Shown here piece by piece: positions 17,711-25,023 of a DNA stretch of 25,261 nucleotides; position 1 is the first letter of the stretch, and the number at the start of each line of letters is the position of its first letter. The position numbers were made by a program, and so were the translations under genes. The stretch lies in assembly GCA_015494735.1 (NCBI GenBank), contig WGAQ01000035.1:1-25261 (forward strand), read 5' to 3'. The notes under the pieces are model-generated. The model searched no databases and was not told where the DNA came from. It saw only the letters and a program-made list of their open reading frames with translations. This DNA is from Caldifarciminota bacterium. Its GTDB lineage: Bacteria > Hydrothermota > Hydrothermia > LBFQ01 > DSFT01.

Positions 17711-18631
17711 ATGGGTAAAGTTAAGTGTCTGGGGATAATCGTGAATCCCAATGCGGGGAAGGGCATATCTTCTTCCCGCTACAGGGACATCCTCGAACTC
17801 CTGGAGAAGGAGAAAGTCTCCTTCATGCACGCCTATCTGGCCGAAACCTCTGACACGAAGGAGATACTGGACAGCTTCTTCCGTGAGAAGTTCGATGCAG
17901 TCATAATTCTGGGGGGAGATGGAACCCTGAACCACGTGGCGCCCTACACCCTGGGAACCGGGACACCCCTTTTCGTTATCCCCTTCGGCTCGGGGAACGA
18001 TTTCCACGCCACCCACTGGAATACAGGAGCCGGCAGGGTGAGGAGTATAGTCAGGAGGATTGTCAGGGGGGATTTCAGGAAGAGGAAGGTGGATGCCGGG
18101 GTGGTGGAGGGTCCGGGTATGGTGAGGCACTTCTTCAACTCCTTTGGATTCGGACTCGCCGGCATGGTGGCCCGTAACGAAAACAGGAGGCAGAAGAAGA
18201 AGGGATTCCAGACTTTCTTCCTCACGGCCCTGAAGGATGTCCTCTTCAACGCGAGGCCCATCCACGTGCACCTGAACCTGGGCGGTGAGGTTTATGATGG
18301 TCCCATTCTGACCCTGCATGCGGGTATAAACCACAGGGAGGGGGGTGGATTCAGGACATTCCCCCTTGCGAAACCCGATGACGGGCTCGTGGATGTGGTT
18401 TTCCTGAAGGGGAAGAGGGTCAACAAACTCTCCCTCCTGATGAAGCTTAGGAAGGTAAAGGACGGGAAGCATGTAGAGGACAGGGATGTGGTCTATATCC
18501 AGCTGCCGGCCTTCTCCTTTAACATCGAGCAGGATACAGTGGCCCACGTGGATGGTGAGGATTTCGATTTGCCCGCCGGTCCGTACATGGTGAGGGTTCT
18601 AAGGAAGCAGATTACGATAGTGGAGTTCTGA
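17711..18631 (+). CDS. Diacylglycerol kinase catalytic-domain lipid kinase (DgkB/YegS type)
   Basis: The 306-residue length is typical. The N-terminal ATP-binding domain shows NPNAGKG (residues 12-18), GGDGTLN (68-74) and PFGSGNDF (91-98), the hallmark motifs of the DAGK/LCB5 family. The C-terminal beta domain begins near residue 115 with VDAG and ends with HVDGEDFDLP. Members phosphorylate diacylglycerol or related lipids at the inner membrane face, feeding phosphatidate back to phospholipid synthesis; the exact lipid is unknown here. The ATG follows TTATTCGGT with no Shine-Dalgarno site. TAAAAC at 17680-17685 could be a -10 giving a leader of about 20 nt. Next gene is rpsT after 18 nt. Confidence 0.92.
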   Translation: MGKVKCLGIIVNPNAGKGISSSRYRDILELLEKEKVSFMHAYLAETSDTKEILDSFFREKFDAVIILGGDGTLNHVAPYTLGTGTPLFVIPFGSGNDFHATHWNTGAGRVRSIVRRIVRGDFRKRKVDAGVVEGPGMVRHFFNSFGFGLAGMVARNENRRQKKKGFQTFFLTALKDVLFNARPIHVHLNLGGEVYDGPILTLHAGINHREGGGFRTFPLAKPDDGLVDVVFLKGKRVNKLSLLMKLRKVKDGKHVEDRDVVYIQLPAFSFNIEQDTVAHVDGEDFDLPAGPYMVRVLRKQITIVEF

Positions 18632-18637
18632 AGGCTT

Positions 18638-18643
18638 TAAAAT
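18638..18643 (+). promoter_or_regulatory. TAAAAT -10-like element before rpsT
   Basis: TAAAAT within TTTAAAATTTC ends 6 nt before the rpsT ATG, and no Shine-Dalgarno site is present. It would drive the S20-Fur-S6-SSB-S18-L9 operon as a leaderless mRNA. Confidence 0.55.
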
Positions 18644-18649
18644 TTCGCA

Positions 18650-18922
18650 ATGTCGAAGAAGAGTCTGTCAGTTAAGAAGAGGGAGAGGCAGAACAGGAAG
18701 AGAAGGCTTCACAATCTCAAGTACAAGAAATGGATAAAGGCATTGATGAAGAAGATAAAGAAGGCTGCGGATGTTGCCGAGAAGAAGAAACTCCTTAACG
18801 AACTTTACGAGGCTCTGGATAAGGCTGCCAAACGGAACATCATACACAGGAATAAGGCTGCACGTCTCAAGAGCAAGTATGCCAAACTGGTAAACAGTCA
18901 TGAAACGGCTAACAAGGCATAG
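18650..18922 (+). CDS. rpsT: 30S ribosomal protein S20
   Basis: The 90-residue, very basic, helical protein starts MSKKSLSVKKRERQNRKRRLHN and contains AAKRNIIHRNKAARLKSKYAKL, the family's conserved block. S20 binds 16S rRNA early in 30S assembly. The start codon is placed by the N-terminal homology and has no Shine-Dalgarno site. The 3' end overlaps the regulator gene by 23 nt. Confidence 0.95.
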   Translation: MSKKSLSVKKRERQNRKRRLHNLKYKKWIKALMKKIKKAADVAEKKKLLNELYEALDKAAKRNIIHRNKAARLKSKYAKLVNSHETANKA

Positions 18923-19289
18923 GAAAGTTATCAAGGAGATCATTTACAAGTACAGGGACCATCCGACTGCTGAGGAAATCTATCTCAGGGCACGGATGGA
19001 GATTCCCTCCATCAACCTCTCCACTGTTTACAGGAATCTCAAGGAGATGGTGGCATCCGGAGATTTGATAGAGTTCCAGGTGGATGGTGAGAACAAGTAC
19101 AGGTACGATATCGCGGAGGAGCATTATCACTTCTACTGCGAGGTGTGTGGAAAGATTTACGACATACCCGCCAGCAAGGTGAAGCTCTCTTTTGACTTTG
19201 AGCATCACGTTAAGGATACCCGCATAATGTTCAGGGGTATCTGCAGTGAATGTGCAGCCCAAATGGAGGTGGAAGATGAGAGCCTATGA
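18900..19289 (+). CDS. Fur/PerR-family metal-dependent transcriptional regulator
   Basis: The 129-residue protein has an N-terminal winged helix: HPTAEEIYLRAR and the recognition region INLSTVYRNLKEMVASGDL, residues 38-57. The C-terminal domain carries HYHFYCEVCG, with H75, H77 and a structural zinc site formed by C80/C83 and C115/C118. It is a little short in the dimerisation domain. The family includes Fur, PerR and Zur, which sense iron, peroxide or zinc; I cannot tell which. It starts inside the rpsT reading frame without a Shine-Dalgarno site, so it is probably translated by coupling, and it overlaps rpsF by 14 nt. A metal regulator embedded in a ribosomal-protein operon is unusual. Confidence 0.92.
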   Translation: MKRLTRHRKVIKEIIYKYRDHPTAEEIYLRARMEIPSINLSTVYRNLKEMVASGDLIEFQVDGENKYRYDIAEEHYHFYCEVCGKIYDIPASKVKLSFDFEHHVKDTRIMFRGICSECAAQMEVEDESL

Positions 19290-19566
19290 GACCATGTTCA
19301 TCATAGACCCGCACCTTGACGAGAGCGTCAGGAAGGAGACCATAGAAAAGGTTAAGGAGTTCATCTCCCAGAATGGGGGTAATGTGAAGAAGGTGGATGA
19401 CTGGGGGATAAGGGAACTGGCTTACGAGATAAAGAAGCGCAACGAGGGGCACTATGTGGTAATAGAGTTCGAAACGGAGAACAATCAACTTGCGCTGAAA
19501 CTCAGGGATTACTTCCGGTTCGAGCCCAACATCCTCCGCTCCATAGTGGTCAGGGAGGATGAGTAA
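19276..19566 (+). CDS. rpsF: 30S ribosomal protein S6
   Basis: This is a 96-residue S6 when started at the ATG at 19276: MRAYETMFIIDPHLDES is the family N-terminus, and GGAGGTGG lies just upstream. The frame is open for 10 further codons (ATG at 19246), but these have no homology and lie in the Fur gene. VDDWGIRELAYEIKKRNEGHYV is the central conserved block. S6 pairs with S18 on the 30S platform. Its stop overlaps the ssb start as TAATG. Confidence 0.95.
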   Translation: MRAYETMFIIDPHLDESVRKETIEKVKEFISQNGGNVKKVDDWGIRELAYEIKKRNEGHYVVIEFETENNQLALKLRDYFRFEPNILRSIVVREDE

Positions 19567-20021
19567 TGTCCCAACTCCGCCTTCCCCATATAAACTTCAT
19601 CCTGCTCTCCGGCCGTCTGGTGAGCGATGCCGAATTGAAGCATCTTCCATCCGGTAAGCCCGTGGTGAACTTCCGCCTCGCTTCCACCAGGCGCTTTCAG
19701 GTGAATGGGGAATGGCGGGAGGAGACCCTGTTCATCAACTGCGTTTACCTTTCCCGCGGAGCCGAGGAAATCGTTCGCAGGCTTACGAAGGGGAAGGCGG
19801 TCATAGTGGAGGGGAGGCTGAGGTACCGGGAGTGGGATGACCCCTCCACCGGCGCCCGCAGGAATACCTACGAGGTTGTGGTTTACAGGGTCCACACCCT
19901 GGAGAAGGAAGGTGTCGAGGAGGAGCCCGTTATCGAACTACCAAAGGAGGATATAATAGAGGGTCCTCCTGAGATAAACTTCGATGAGGACGATGACATA
20001 AACGAGGAGTTGCCCTTTTAA
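19566..20021 (+). CDS. ssb: Single-stranded DNA-binding protein
   Basis: The 151-residue protein has an OB fold covering about residues 10-112: NFILLSGRLVSDAELKHL, PVVNFRLASTRRF, FINCVYLSRGAEEIVRRLTKGKAVIVEGRLRYREW. An acidic, disordered tail follows, ending DDDINEELPF, which matches the DDDIPF-type tip that recruits replication and repair partners. Its place between S6 and S18 is the classic bacterial order. It is probably translated by coupling from rpsF through the 1-nt TAATG overlap. Confidence 0.96.
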   Translation: MSQLRLPHINFILLSGRLVSDAELKHLPSGKPVVNFRLASTRRFQVNGEWREETLFINCVYLSRGAEEIVRRLTKGKAVIVEGRLRYREWDDPSTGARRNTYEVVVYRVHTLEKEGVEEEPVIELPKEDIIEGPPEINFDEDDDINEELPF

Positions 20022-20042
20022 GGAGATTAAAGGAGGGAGGAG

Positions 20043-20258
20043 ATGGCGAGAAAGAAGTGCAGACTCGACAGGCAGGGAATAAAGAAGATAGACTGGAAGG
20101 ATGTGGAGTTTTTGAGCCAGTTTATTACTCCGAGAGGTAAGATCATGTCCCGCAGGCAGACGGGATTGTGCGCCTACCACCAGCGCCAGCTGGCCAGAGC
20201 AATCAAGAGAGCCAGGATAATGGCCCTTCTGCCATTCGTGAGAGACTACTACCTGTAA
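20043..20258 (+). CDS. rpsR: 30S ribosomal protein S18
   Basis: The 71-residue S18 contains IDWKDVEFLSQFITPRGKIMSRRQTGLCAYHQRQLARAIKRARIMALLPF, spread over most of its length. Zinc-binding S18 proteins carry CxxC near the N-terminus and CxxH later. Here the pattern is C6-R-L-D9 plus CAYH, so one Cys is an Asp and the site may be altered. A long Shine-Dalgarno site (AAAGGAGGGAGGAG) precedes the ATG. Confidence 0.96.
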   Translation: MARKKCRLDRQGIKKIDWKDVEFLSQFITPRGKIMSRRQTGLCAYHQRQLARAIKRARIMALLPFVRDYYL

Positions 20259-20271
20259 GGAGGATGATGCC

Positions 20272-20727
20272 ATGAAGAAGGTGAAGATAATCCTGAAGCA
20301 GGATGTGGAAGGTCTTGGCAGGGAAGGGGAAATCGTGACGGTCAAGTACGGATATGCTGCCAACTACCTCATTCCCAAGGGTTATGCCATTCTGGCCACC
20401 GAGTCCAACATCCGCCACTGGCAGAGCATAATGGAGATGCGCAGGAGAAAACTGGAGAGACTCAGGGAAAAGGCTGAAGAACTCAGAAAGAAACTGGAGA
20501 AGTCCAGAATCGTGATACCCGTGAAGGTGGGCGAGGAGGACAGGCTCTACGGCTCCGTCACGGCCAAGGACATATACGAGAGGCTCAAATACGACTTCCC
20601 GCAGATAGACAGGCGGGACATACTCCTGGAGGAGCCCATAAAGGCTCTGGGCACGTATGAGGTACCTGTGAGGCTCCATCCGGATGTGGTGGCGCACGTG
20701 AAGGTGGAAGTTGTAAAGGAAGAATGA
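20272..20727 (+). CDS. rplI: 50S ribosomal protein L9
   Basis: The 151-residue L9 has the N-terminal domain KIILKQDVEGLGREGEIVTVKYGYAANYLIPKGYA, a long central helix (about residues 45-80) and a C-terminal rRNA-binding domain with LYGSVTAKDI. L9 reaches out from the L1 side of the 50S subunit and helps hold the reading frame. AAGGAGG lies upstream; a 13-nt gap separates it from rpsR and the stop overlaps the next ATG (ATGA). Confidence 0.96.
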   Translation: MKKVKIILKQDVEGLGREGEIVTVKYGYAANYLIPKGYAILATESNIRHWQSIMEMRRRKLERLREKAEELRKKLEKSRIVIPVKVGEEDRLYGSVTAKDIYERLKYDFPQIDRRDILLEEPIKALGTYEVPVRLHPDVVAHVKVEVVKEE

Positions 20728-21179
20728 AGAATCTCATCGAGGTTTATGTAAAGAACGTCATAGTGGTGAAGAATGAGGAGGGGGAGACCTCCTTTCTCGT
20801 TCTACTTGCCGAAAAGGAAGGCAGGAGAGTACTTCCCATTTCCATAGGGATGTTCGAAGCCCAGGCTATCGCCCGGGCTCTGGAGGGGGTGGACATAGGA
20901 CGCCCCCTTACCCATGACCTCATAGTGAATATCATAAGGGAACTGGGTGGCATATTGGAGAAAGTCATAGTGAACGACCTGATAGATGGAACATTCTATG
21001 CCCGCCTCATCGTGAAGACGGACGAAAAACTTCACAGCATAGATGCGAGACCATCCGATTCTATAGCGATTGCCATCCTTGCGAAGGCCCCCATATTCGT
21101 GAGTTCCAAGGTTATGGACGAAGCGGGGGAAATCATCCCCGAAGAGGGGACCGGAGAGGGTGAAGATTTCGAGGCCTGA
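20724..21179 (+). CDS. Bifunctional nuclease family protein (DUF151)
   Basis: The 151-residue protein matches the BFN/DUF151 family (COG1259). Its signatures are LLAEKEGRRVLPISIGMFEAQAIARALEG, RPLTHDLIVNIIRELGG and the C-terminal RPSDSIAIAILAKAPIFVS. Some members have reported DNase/RNase activity, but the cellular role in bacteria is unresolved. A short acidic Glu/Gly tail ends the protein. It overlaps rplI by ATGA, with GGAAG as weak Shine-Dalgarno site, so it belongs to the same operon. It lies 39 nt before ileS. Confidence 0.9.
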   Translation: MKNLIEVYVKNVIVVKNEEGETSFLVLLAEKEGRRVLPISIGMFEAQAIARALEGVDIGRPLTHDLIVNIIRELGGILEKVIVNDLIDGTFYARLIVKTDEKLHSIDARPSDSIAIAILAKAPIFVSSKVMDEAGEIIPEEGTGEGEDFEA

Positions 21180-21218
21180 CCGGGCCTCTTCGAAGGACTT
21201 AATTTCAGGAGGTTAATC

Positions 21219-23987
21219 ATGGGAAAGGATTATAAGGACACGTTGAATCTTCCCAGAACTGAGTTTCCCATGAGGGCCAATCTCGCCCGCAGGGAGCCCA
21301 AATTTCAGAAGTTCTGGGAGGATAACAGGGTCTTTTATAAACTGGCTTACGAAAGGGAGGGGGAGAAGTTCGTCCTCCACGATGGTCCCCCCTATGCCAA
21401 TGGCCATATCCACCTGGGCCATGCAGAGAATAAAATCCTGAAGGACATAGTCAACAAGTACAAGGCCCTGAAGGGCTATAAGATTCCCTTCGTTCCGGGA
21501 TGGGACACCCACGGAATGCCCATAGAGAACAAGGTCATAAGCGAAGAGGGTGTTAAGAAGCTGGTGGATGACCCGGAGAAGTTCAGGGACCCGCAGGTTA
21601 AGGCCTACATAAGGGAGAAGTGCAGGATATTTGCCCTTCACTGGGTCGATGTCCAGAGGGAGGAGTTCAAGAGGCTGGGGGTTTTCGCCGACTGGGACAA
21701 CCCTTACATAACCCTGGATAAGCACTACGAAGCTTCGGAACTGGAGATATTCGCCTATCTGGTGGAGGAGGGTTATATCTACAGGGAAAGGCTTCCAGTC
21801 CACTGGTGTCCCCACTGCCGGACTGCTCTTGCCATGGCAGAAATCGAATACAAGGACAAGGAGGATCCATCCCTGTACTTCATGACCCGTCAAAAGGATG
21901 GGGACCTTTATATCCTGGTCTGGACCACCACCCCATGGACCCTCATCTCCAACAGGGCATTTGCGTTCTCCCCCGATATAGACTATGTGATAGTGAAGCA
22001 CAGGGGAAGGAAGGTGGCTTTGGCGAAGGCCAGGCTTGAGGTCCTCGAGGGAGATTACGAAATTCTGGAGGAGGTTAAGGGGAGCCACTTCGATGGAATG
22101 GTCTTCGAGCATCCGCTCTTCCCCGACAGGGAATCCCCTGCCATAATGGTGGATTTCGTCTCCACCGAGGAAGGAACCGGTATCGTCCACATCGCTCCCG
22201 GACACGGAAGGGAGGACTTCGAGGCGGGGAGAAAGTACGGTCTGGAGATATTCTCTCCGGTGGACGAGTATGGAAGATTCACACAGGAGGCCGACAGGCA
22301 GACCTCCCATCCCCTGGGAGTGGCCGGTCTGGTTTATCACGAAGGGGGCGAGAAGGCCATGGAGAGGCTGAAGGAGAGGGAGCTCCTCTACCGCCTCGAG
22401 ACCATCGTGCACTCGTATCCCCACTGCTGGAGATGCAAGAATCCCCTCATCTTCAGGGCCACCAGTCAGTGGTTCCTGAATCTGGAGCATAAGGACCTGA
22501 GGAGCAGGGCCCTGAAGGCTATCGACGATGTGAAGTGGATTCCTCCTCAGAGCAAGAACAGGATTTACGCCTCGGTTAAGGAAAGACCTGACTGGGTCCT
22601 CTCCCGCCAGAGGGTCTGGGGCGTCTTCATTCCCGCCGTCAAGTGCACCAGTTGCGGCAAATCCATACTGGACCCGAAGGTTATAAGGAACGTGGCCCGC
22701 ATGACCCACGAGGAGGGCTCTGATGTGTGGCTCCTCAAACCGGTGGATTACTTCCTCTACGATGGATTCAAATGTCCCCACTGTGGGGCCACGGAAGGTT
22801 TCGATAAGGAGTACGACATACTGGATGTATGGTTCGACTCCGGTGCCACCGGTCTCATAGTCCTCAATTCCTCCCCCAGGCTCAGATGGCCCGCGGACAT
22901 GTACCTGGAGGGCTCCGACCAGCACCGTGGATGGTTCAATGCTTCCCTCATGCTGGGTATGGCCGTAAAGAACGAGCCCCCGTACCGGGAAGTGGTGACC
23001 CACGGATGGACCCTGGATGAGCAGGGCAGGGCCATGCACAAGTCCCTCGGAAATGTCATACCTCCATCCCGGATTATAGAGAAGTACGGCGCCGATATCC
23101 TGAGGCTCTGGGTGGCATCCTCCGACTATACGCAGGACATAAGGCTCGGAGACCAGATTATCAGGGGTCTGGTGGATGCGTACAGGAAGATAAGGAACAC
23201 ATACAGATTCATGCTTTCCAACCTGTACGATTTCACCCGGGATGACGTGGTACCTTACGAGCAACTGGAGGACCTGGACAGGTACATGCTCCACAGGTAT
23301 GCCCGCCTCATCCAGAAACTGGACGAACTGTACGACAGGTACGAGTTCCACAGGGTCTATAAGGAATACTTCCACTTCATAAACGTAGAACTCTCCTCCT
23401 TCTACCTGGATGTCCTGAAGGACAGGCTATATACATACAGGGCGGACAGCCTTCCCAGACGCTCTGCCCAGACTGTCATATATCACATACTGAAGGGGAT
23501 ACTGGTCATGTTCGCCCCCATCCTATCCCATACGGCGGAGGAGGCCTATCAGTTCCTTCCCTTCAGGGACGAAGTGAGCGTATTCTTCGAGTCGTTCCCT
23601 CAGGCCGAAAGTCAGTGGATTAACGGGGAGCTGGCCTCCGAATTCGAGAAACTCCTGGAGGTGAGGGAGAAGGTATTCCCCGTTCTGGAGGTGGCCAGGA
23701 AGGAGAAGAAGATTATAGGGAGCAATCTGGATGCGCGGGTTTACCTCTGGAGCGAGGATGAGAGTTTGATGAATCTTCTGGAAAAGCGCAGGAGTGATTT
23801 GAGGGAGATTCTCGTGGTGTCCCAGGTGGCTCTGGAGAAGGGAGGGGAGGTGACAGCCGAAGAGGATGGGCTCTTCGTGGGGGTGAGCCATGCGGAGGGG
23901 GAGAAGTGCGAAAGGTGCTGGATATGGACCACGGACATAAAGGATGGTCTCTGTCCCAAGTGCAGGGTGGCCCTTGGACTGGAGTGA
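21219..23987 (+). CDS. ileS: Isoleucyl-tRNA synthetase
   Basis: This 922-residue class I synthetase charges tRNA-Ile. HLGH (residues 65-68, in PPYANGHIHLGHA) is the HIGH motif. The editing (CP1) domain spans roughly 190-380, with WTTTPWTLISN and GTGIVHIAPGHGREDF. DILDVWFDSG marks the return to the catalytic core. The KMSKS loop reads AMHKS (605-609, in GRAMHKSLGN), a non-canonical form. A C-terminal zinc finger has C897, C900, C912 and C915. This is the bacterial type 1 architecture with full-length editing domain. An AGGAGG site precedes the ATG by 6 nt, and no T-box fits in the 39-nt gap upstream. Confidence 0.97.
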   Translation: MGKDYKDTLNLPRTEFPMRANLARREPKFQKFWEDNRVFYKLAYEREGEKFVLHDGPPYANGHIHLGHAENKILKDIVNKYKALKGYKIPFVPGWDTHGMPIENKVISEEGVKKLVDDPEKFRDPQVKAYIREKCRIFALHWVDVQREEFKRLGVFADWDNPYITLDKHYEASELEIFAYLVEEGYIYRERLPVHWCPHCRTALAMAEIEYKDKEDPSLYFMTRQKDGDLYILVWTTTPWTLISNRAFAFSPDIDYVIVKHRGRKVALAKARLEVLEGDYEILEEVKGSHFDGMVFEHPLFPDRESPAIMVDFVSTEEGTGIVHIAPGHGREDFEAGRKYGLEIFSPVDEYGRFTQEADRQTSHPLGVAGLVYHEGGEKAMERLKERELLYRLETIVHSYPHCWRCKNPLIFRATSQWFLNLEHKDLRSRALKAIDDVKWIPPQSKNRIYASVKERPDWVLSRQRVWGVFIPAVKCTSCGKSILDPKVIRNVARMTHEEGSDVWLLKPVDYFLYDGFKCPHCGATEGFDKEYDILDVWFDSGATGLIVLNSSPRLRWPADMYLEGSDQHRGWFNASLMLGMAVKNEPPYREVVTHGWTLDEQGRAMHKSLGNVIPPSRIIEKYGADILRLWVASSDYTQDIRLGDQIIRGLVDAYRKIRNTYRFMLSNLYDFTRDDVVPYEQLEDLDRYMLHRYARLIQKLDELYDRYEFHRVYKEYFHFINVELSSFYLDVLKDRLYTYRADSLPRRSAQTVIYHILKGILVMFAPILSHTAEEAYQFLPFRDEVSVFFESFPQAESQWINGELASEFEKLLEVREKVFPVLEVARKEKKIIGSNLDARVYLWSEDESLMNLLEKRRSDLREILVVSQVALEKGGEVTAEEDGLFVGVSHAEGEKCERCWIWTTDIKDGLCPKCRVALGLE

Positions 23988-23992
23988 TGCAT

Positions 23993-24008
23993 GCGGGGAC
24001 GTCCCCGC
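23993..24008. terminator. Perfect GC-rich palindrome after ileS
   Basis: GCGGGGACGTCCCCGC is a perfect 16-bp palindrome starting 5 nt after the ileS stop and followed by TTTAAAATTT. As RNA it is a hairpin with almost no loop and a short U-run, so a weak terminator is possible. As DNA it could be an operator beside the TAAAAT element of the next gene. Confidence 0.35.
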
Positions 24009-24010
24009 TT

Positions 24011-24016
24011 TAAAAT
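24011..24016 (+). promoter_or_regulatory. TAAAAT -10-like element before the DUF177 gene
   Basis: The same TTTAAAATTT core lies 20 nt before the ATG, and here a Shine-Dalgarno site (GGGAGGAG) occupies the gap. This supports reading the element as a promoter rather than a translation signal. Confidence 0.5.
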
Positions 24017-24036
24017 TTGACAAATAGGGAGGAGAT

Positions 24037-24534
24037 ATGAAGCAGATAATCCTCAAGCTCAACGAATTGAGGAGGGGGAAGAACACGTTTCAGGTGTCCT
24101 CCACCGCTCAGGAACTGGAACTGGAGGACATAGAGTATCCCATAGTGGGAAGCATAGACACCGACATAGAGGTTTACAGGAATCGCAACAATTACGAGAT
24201 TAAGTTGAGGACCAGATTCACGTTTCACCTGACGTGCTCCAGATGTCTGACGGAATTCGATAGGGAATTCCAGGATACGGGAGCCTTCTATCTGAAGAAG
24301 GGGGAGGTCCCGGATATACCCGAGGGAATGATAAAGGACGAGCACGTGGAGACCCTTTACGTTTCCGGAGATGAATACGACCTGGCGCCCATAATAAGGG
24401 AACAGGTGCTCCTTTCCATTCCCATGAAGCCCCTGTGCTCCGATTCCTGCACCGTTCCATCCTACGATTCCGGTGTGGATGAGATGGATTCCAGGTGGGC
24501 GGATTTGATTAAACTCAAAGAAAAATTGATGTAA
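24037..24534 (+). CDS. DUF177/YceD-family protein
   Basis: The 165-residue protein resembles the YceD/DUF177 family (COG1399), linked to large-subunit rRNA maturation in bacteria and plants. Seen are TFHLTCSRCLTEFDREF (C67 and C70), DLAPIIREQVLLSIPMKPLCSDSC and the C-terminal DSRWADLIKLKEKL. Many homologues also have a Cys-rich knuckle after PLCxxxC; here only C134 and C138 remain. In most bacteria rpmF (L32) follows, but an ACT-domain gene follows instead. The start has a clear GGGAGGAG site. The TAA stop forms the first half of the next TAAAAT element. Confidence 0.85.
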   Translation: MKQIILKLNELRRGKNTFQVSSTAQELELEDIEYPIVGSIDTDIEVYRNRNNYEIKLRTRFTFHLTCSRCLTEFDREFQDTGAFYLKKGEVPDIPEGMIKDEHVETLYVSGDEYDLAPIIREQVLLSIPMKPLCSDSCTVPSYDSGVDEMDSRWADLIKLKEKLM

Positions 24535-24537
24535 AAT
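24532..24537 (+). promoter_or_regulatory. TAAAAT -10-like element before the ACT-domain gene
   Basis: TAAAAT (TGTAAAATTTTGG) ends 10 nt before the ATG at 24548 and starts with the TAA stop of the upstream gene. No AGGAGG-type site lies between. Confidence 0.45.
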
Positions 24538-24547
24538 TTTGGAAACT

Positions 24548-25021
24548 ATGCATCTGGACGTTTATACTCGCGTGGGGAAGGTTACGGTGAGGGGCCTGAG
24601 GGATAAACCGGGCGTTGCCGCGGATATATTTTCCGAACTGGTCAGGAGGAACATAGAGGTCCTTGCCGTCAGCTTCGATGCCCCCATAGGGGGAAGGGCA
24701 GATTTCGCCTTCGTGGTGTGGGAGAGTCAGGTGGAGGATGCGAGGGGGTATCTGTATGCACTCCTGTACGATTTCCCTGAGGTGGAGGTATTCGCCGACG
24801 ATGGGGTGGCCCTCCTCAAGTTCACAGGAGGGGACCGCATTCAGATGATTGCGGATGCTTTCAATATTGTGGCCAGCACCGGAGCCAACATAGAGATGAT
24901 CAGTTCCGGGGAGAACGAACTCTTCCTTCTCATAAGGGAGCCCATGGTGGATAGTGTGGTGGAGATGTTCAAAATCATCTATCCTTCGTCCACCGTCCTT
25001 GTAAATGGGGAGGAGAGGTGA
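24548..25021 (+). CDS. Stand-alone tandem ACT-domain protein, aspartokinase regulatory-region-like
   Basis: The 157-residue protein, started at the ATG (a TTG three codons earlier is less likely), has two ACT modules. Module one reads KVTVRGLRDKPGVAADIFSEL with NIEVLAVSFD. Module two spans about residues 85-157, with IVASTGANIEMISSGENELFLLI. Both closely resemble the C-terminal allosteric ACT pair of aspartate kinases, including the GVAADIF and NIEMIS motifs, but no kinase domain precedes them. ACT pairs of this type bind amino acids such as lysine or threonine. The panD gene starts 2 nt later, so the pair shares aspartate metabolism. I infer a regulatory role and cannot name the target. Confidence 0.75.
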   Translation: MHLDVYTRVGKVTVRGLRDKPGVAADIFSELVRRNIEVLAVSFDAPIGGRADFAFVVWESQVEDARGYLYALLYDFPEVEVFADDGVALLKFTGGDRIQMIADAFNIVASTGANIEMISSGENELFLLIREPMVDSVVEMFKIIYPSSTVLVNGEER

Positions 25022-25023
25022 TT

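Noticed and set aside
21171..21188. GAGGCC/GGCCTC hairpin at the end of the DUF151 gene as a terminator
   Set aside because: It overlaps the stop codon and has no T-run; the ileS Shine-Dalgarno site follows closely, so read-through is more likely.
21180..21218. Possible T-box riboswitch before ileS
   Set aside because: The gap is only 39 nt, far too short, and no T-box sequence is present.
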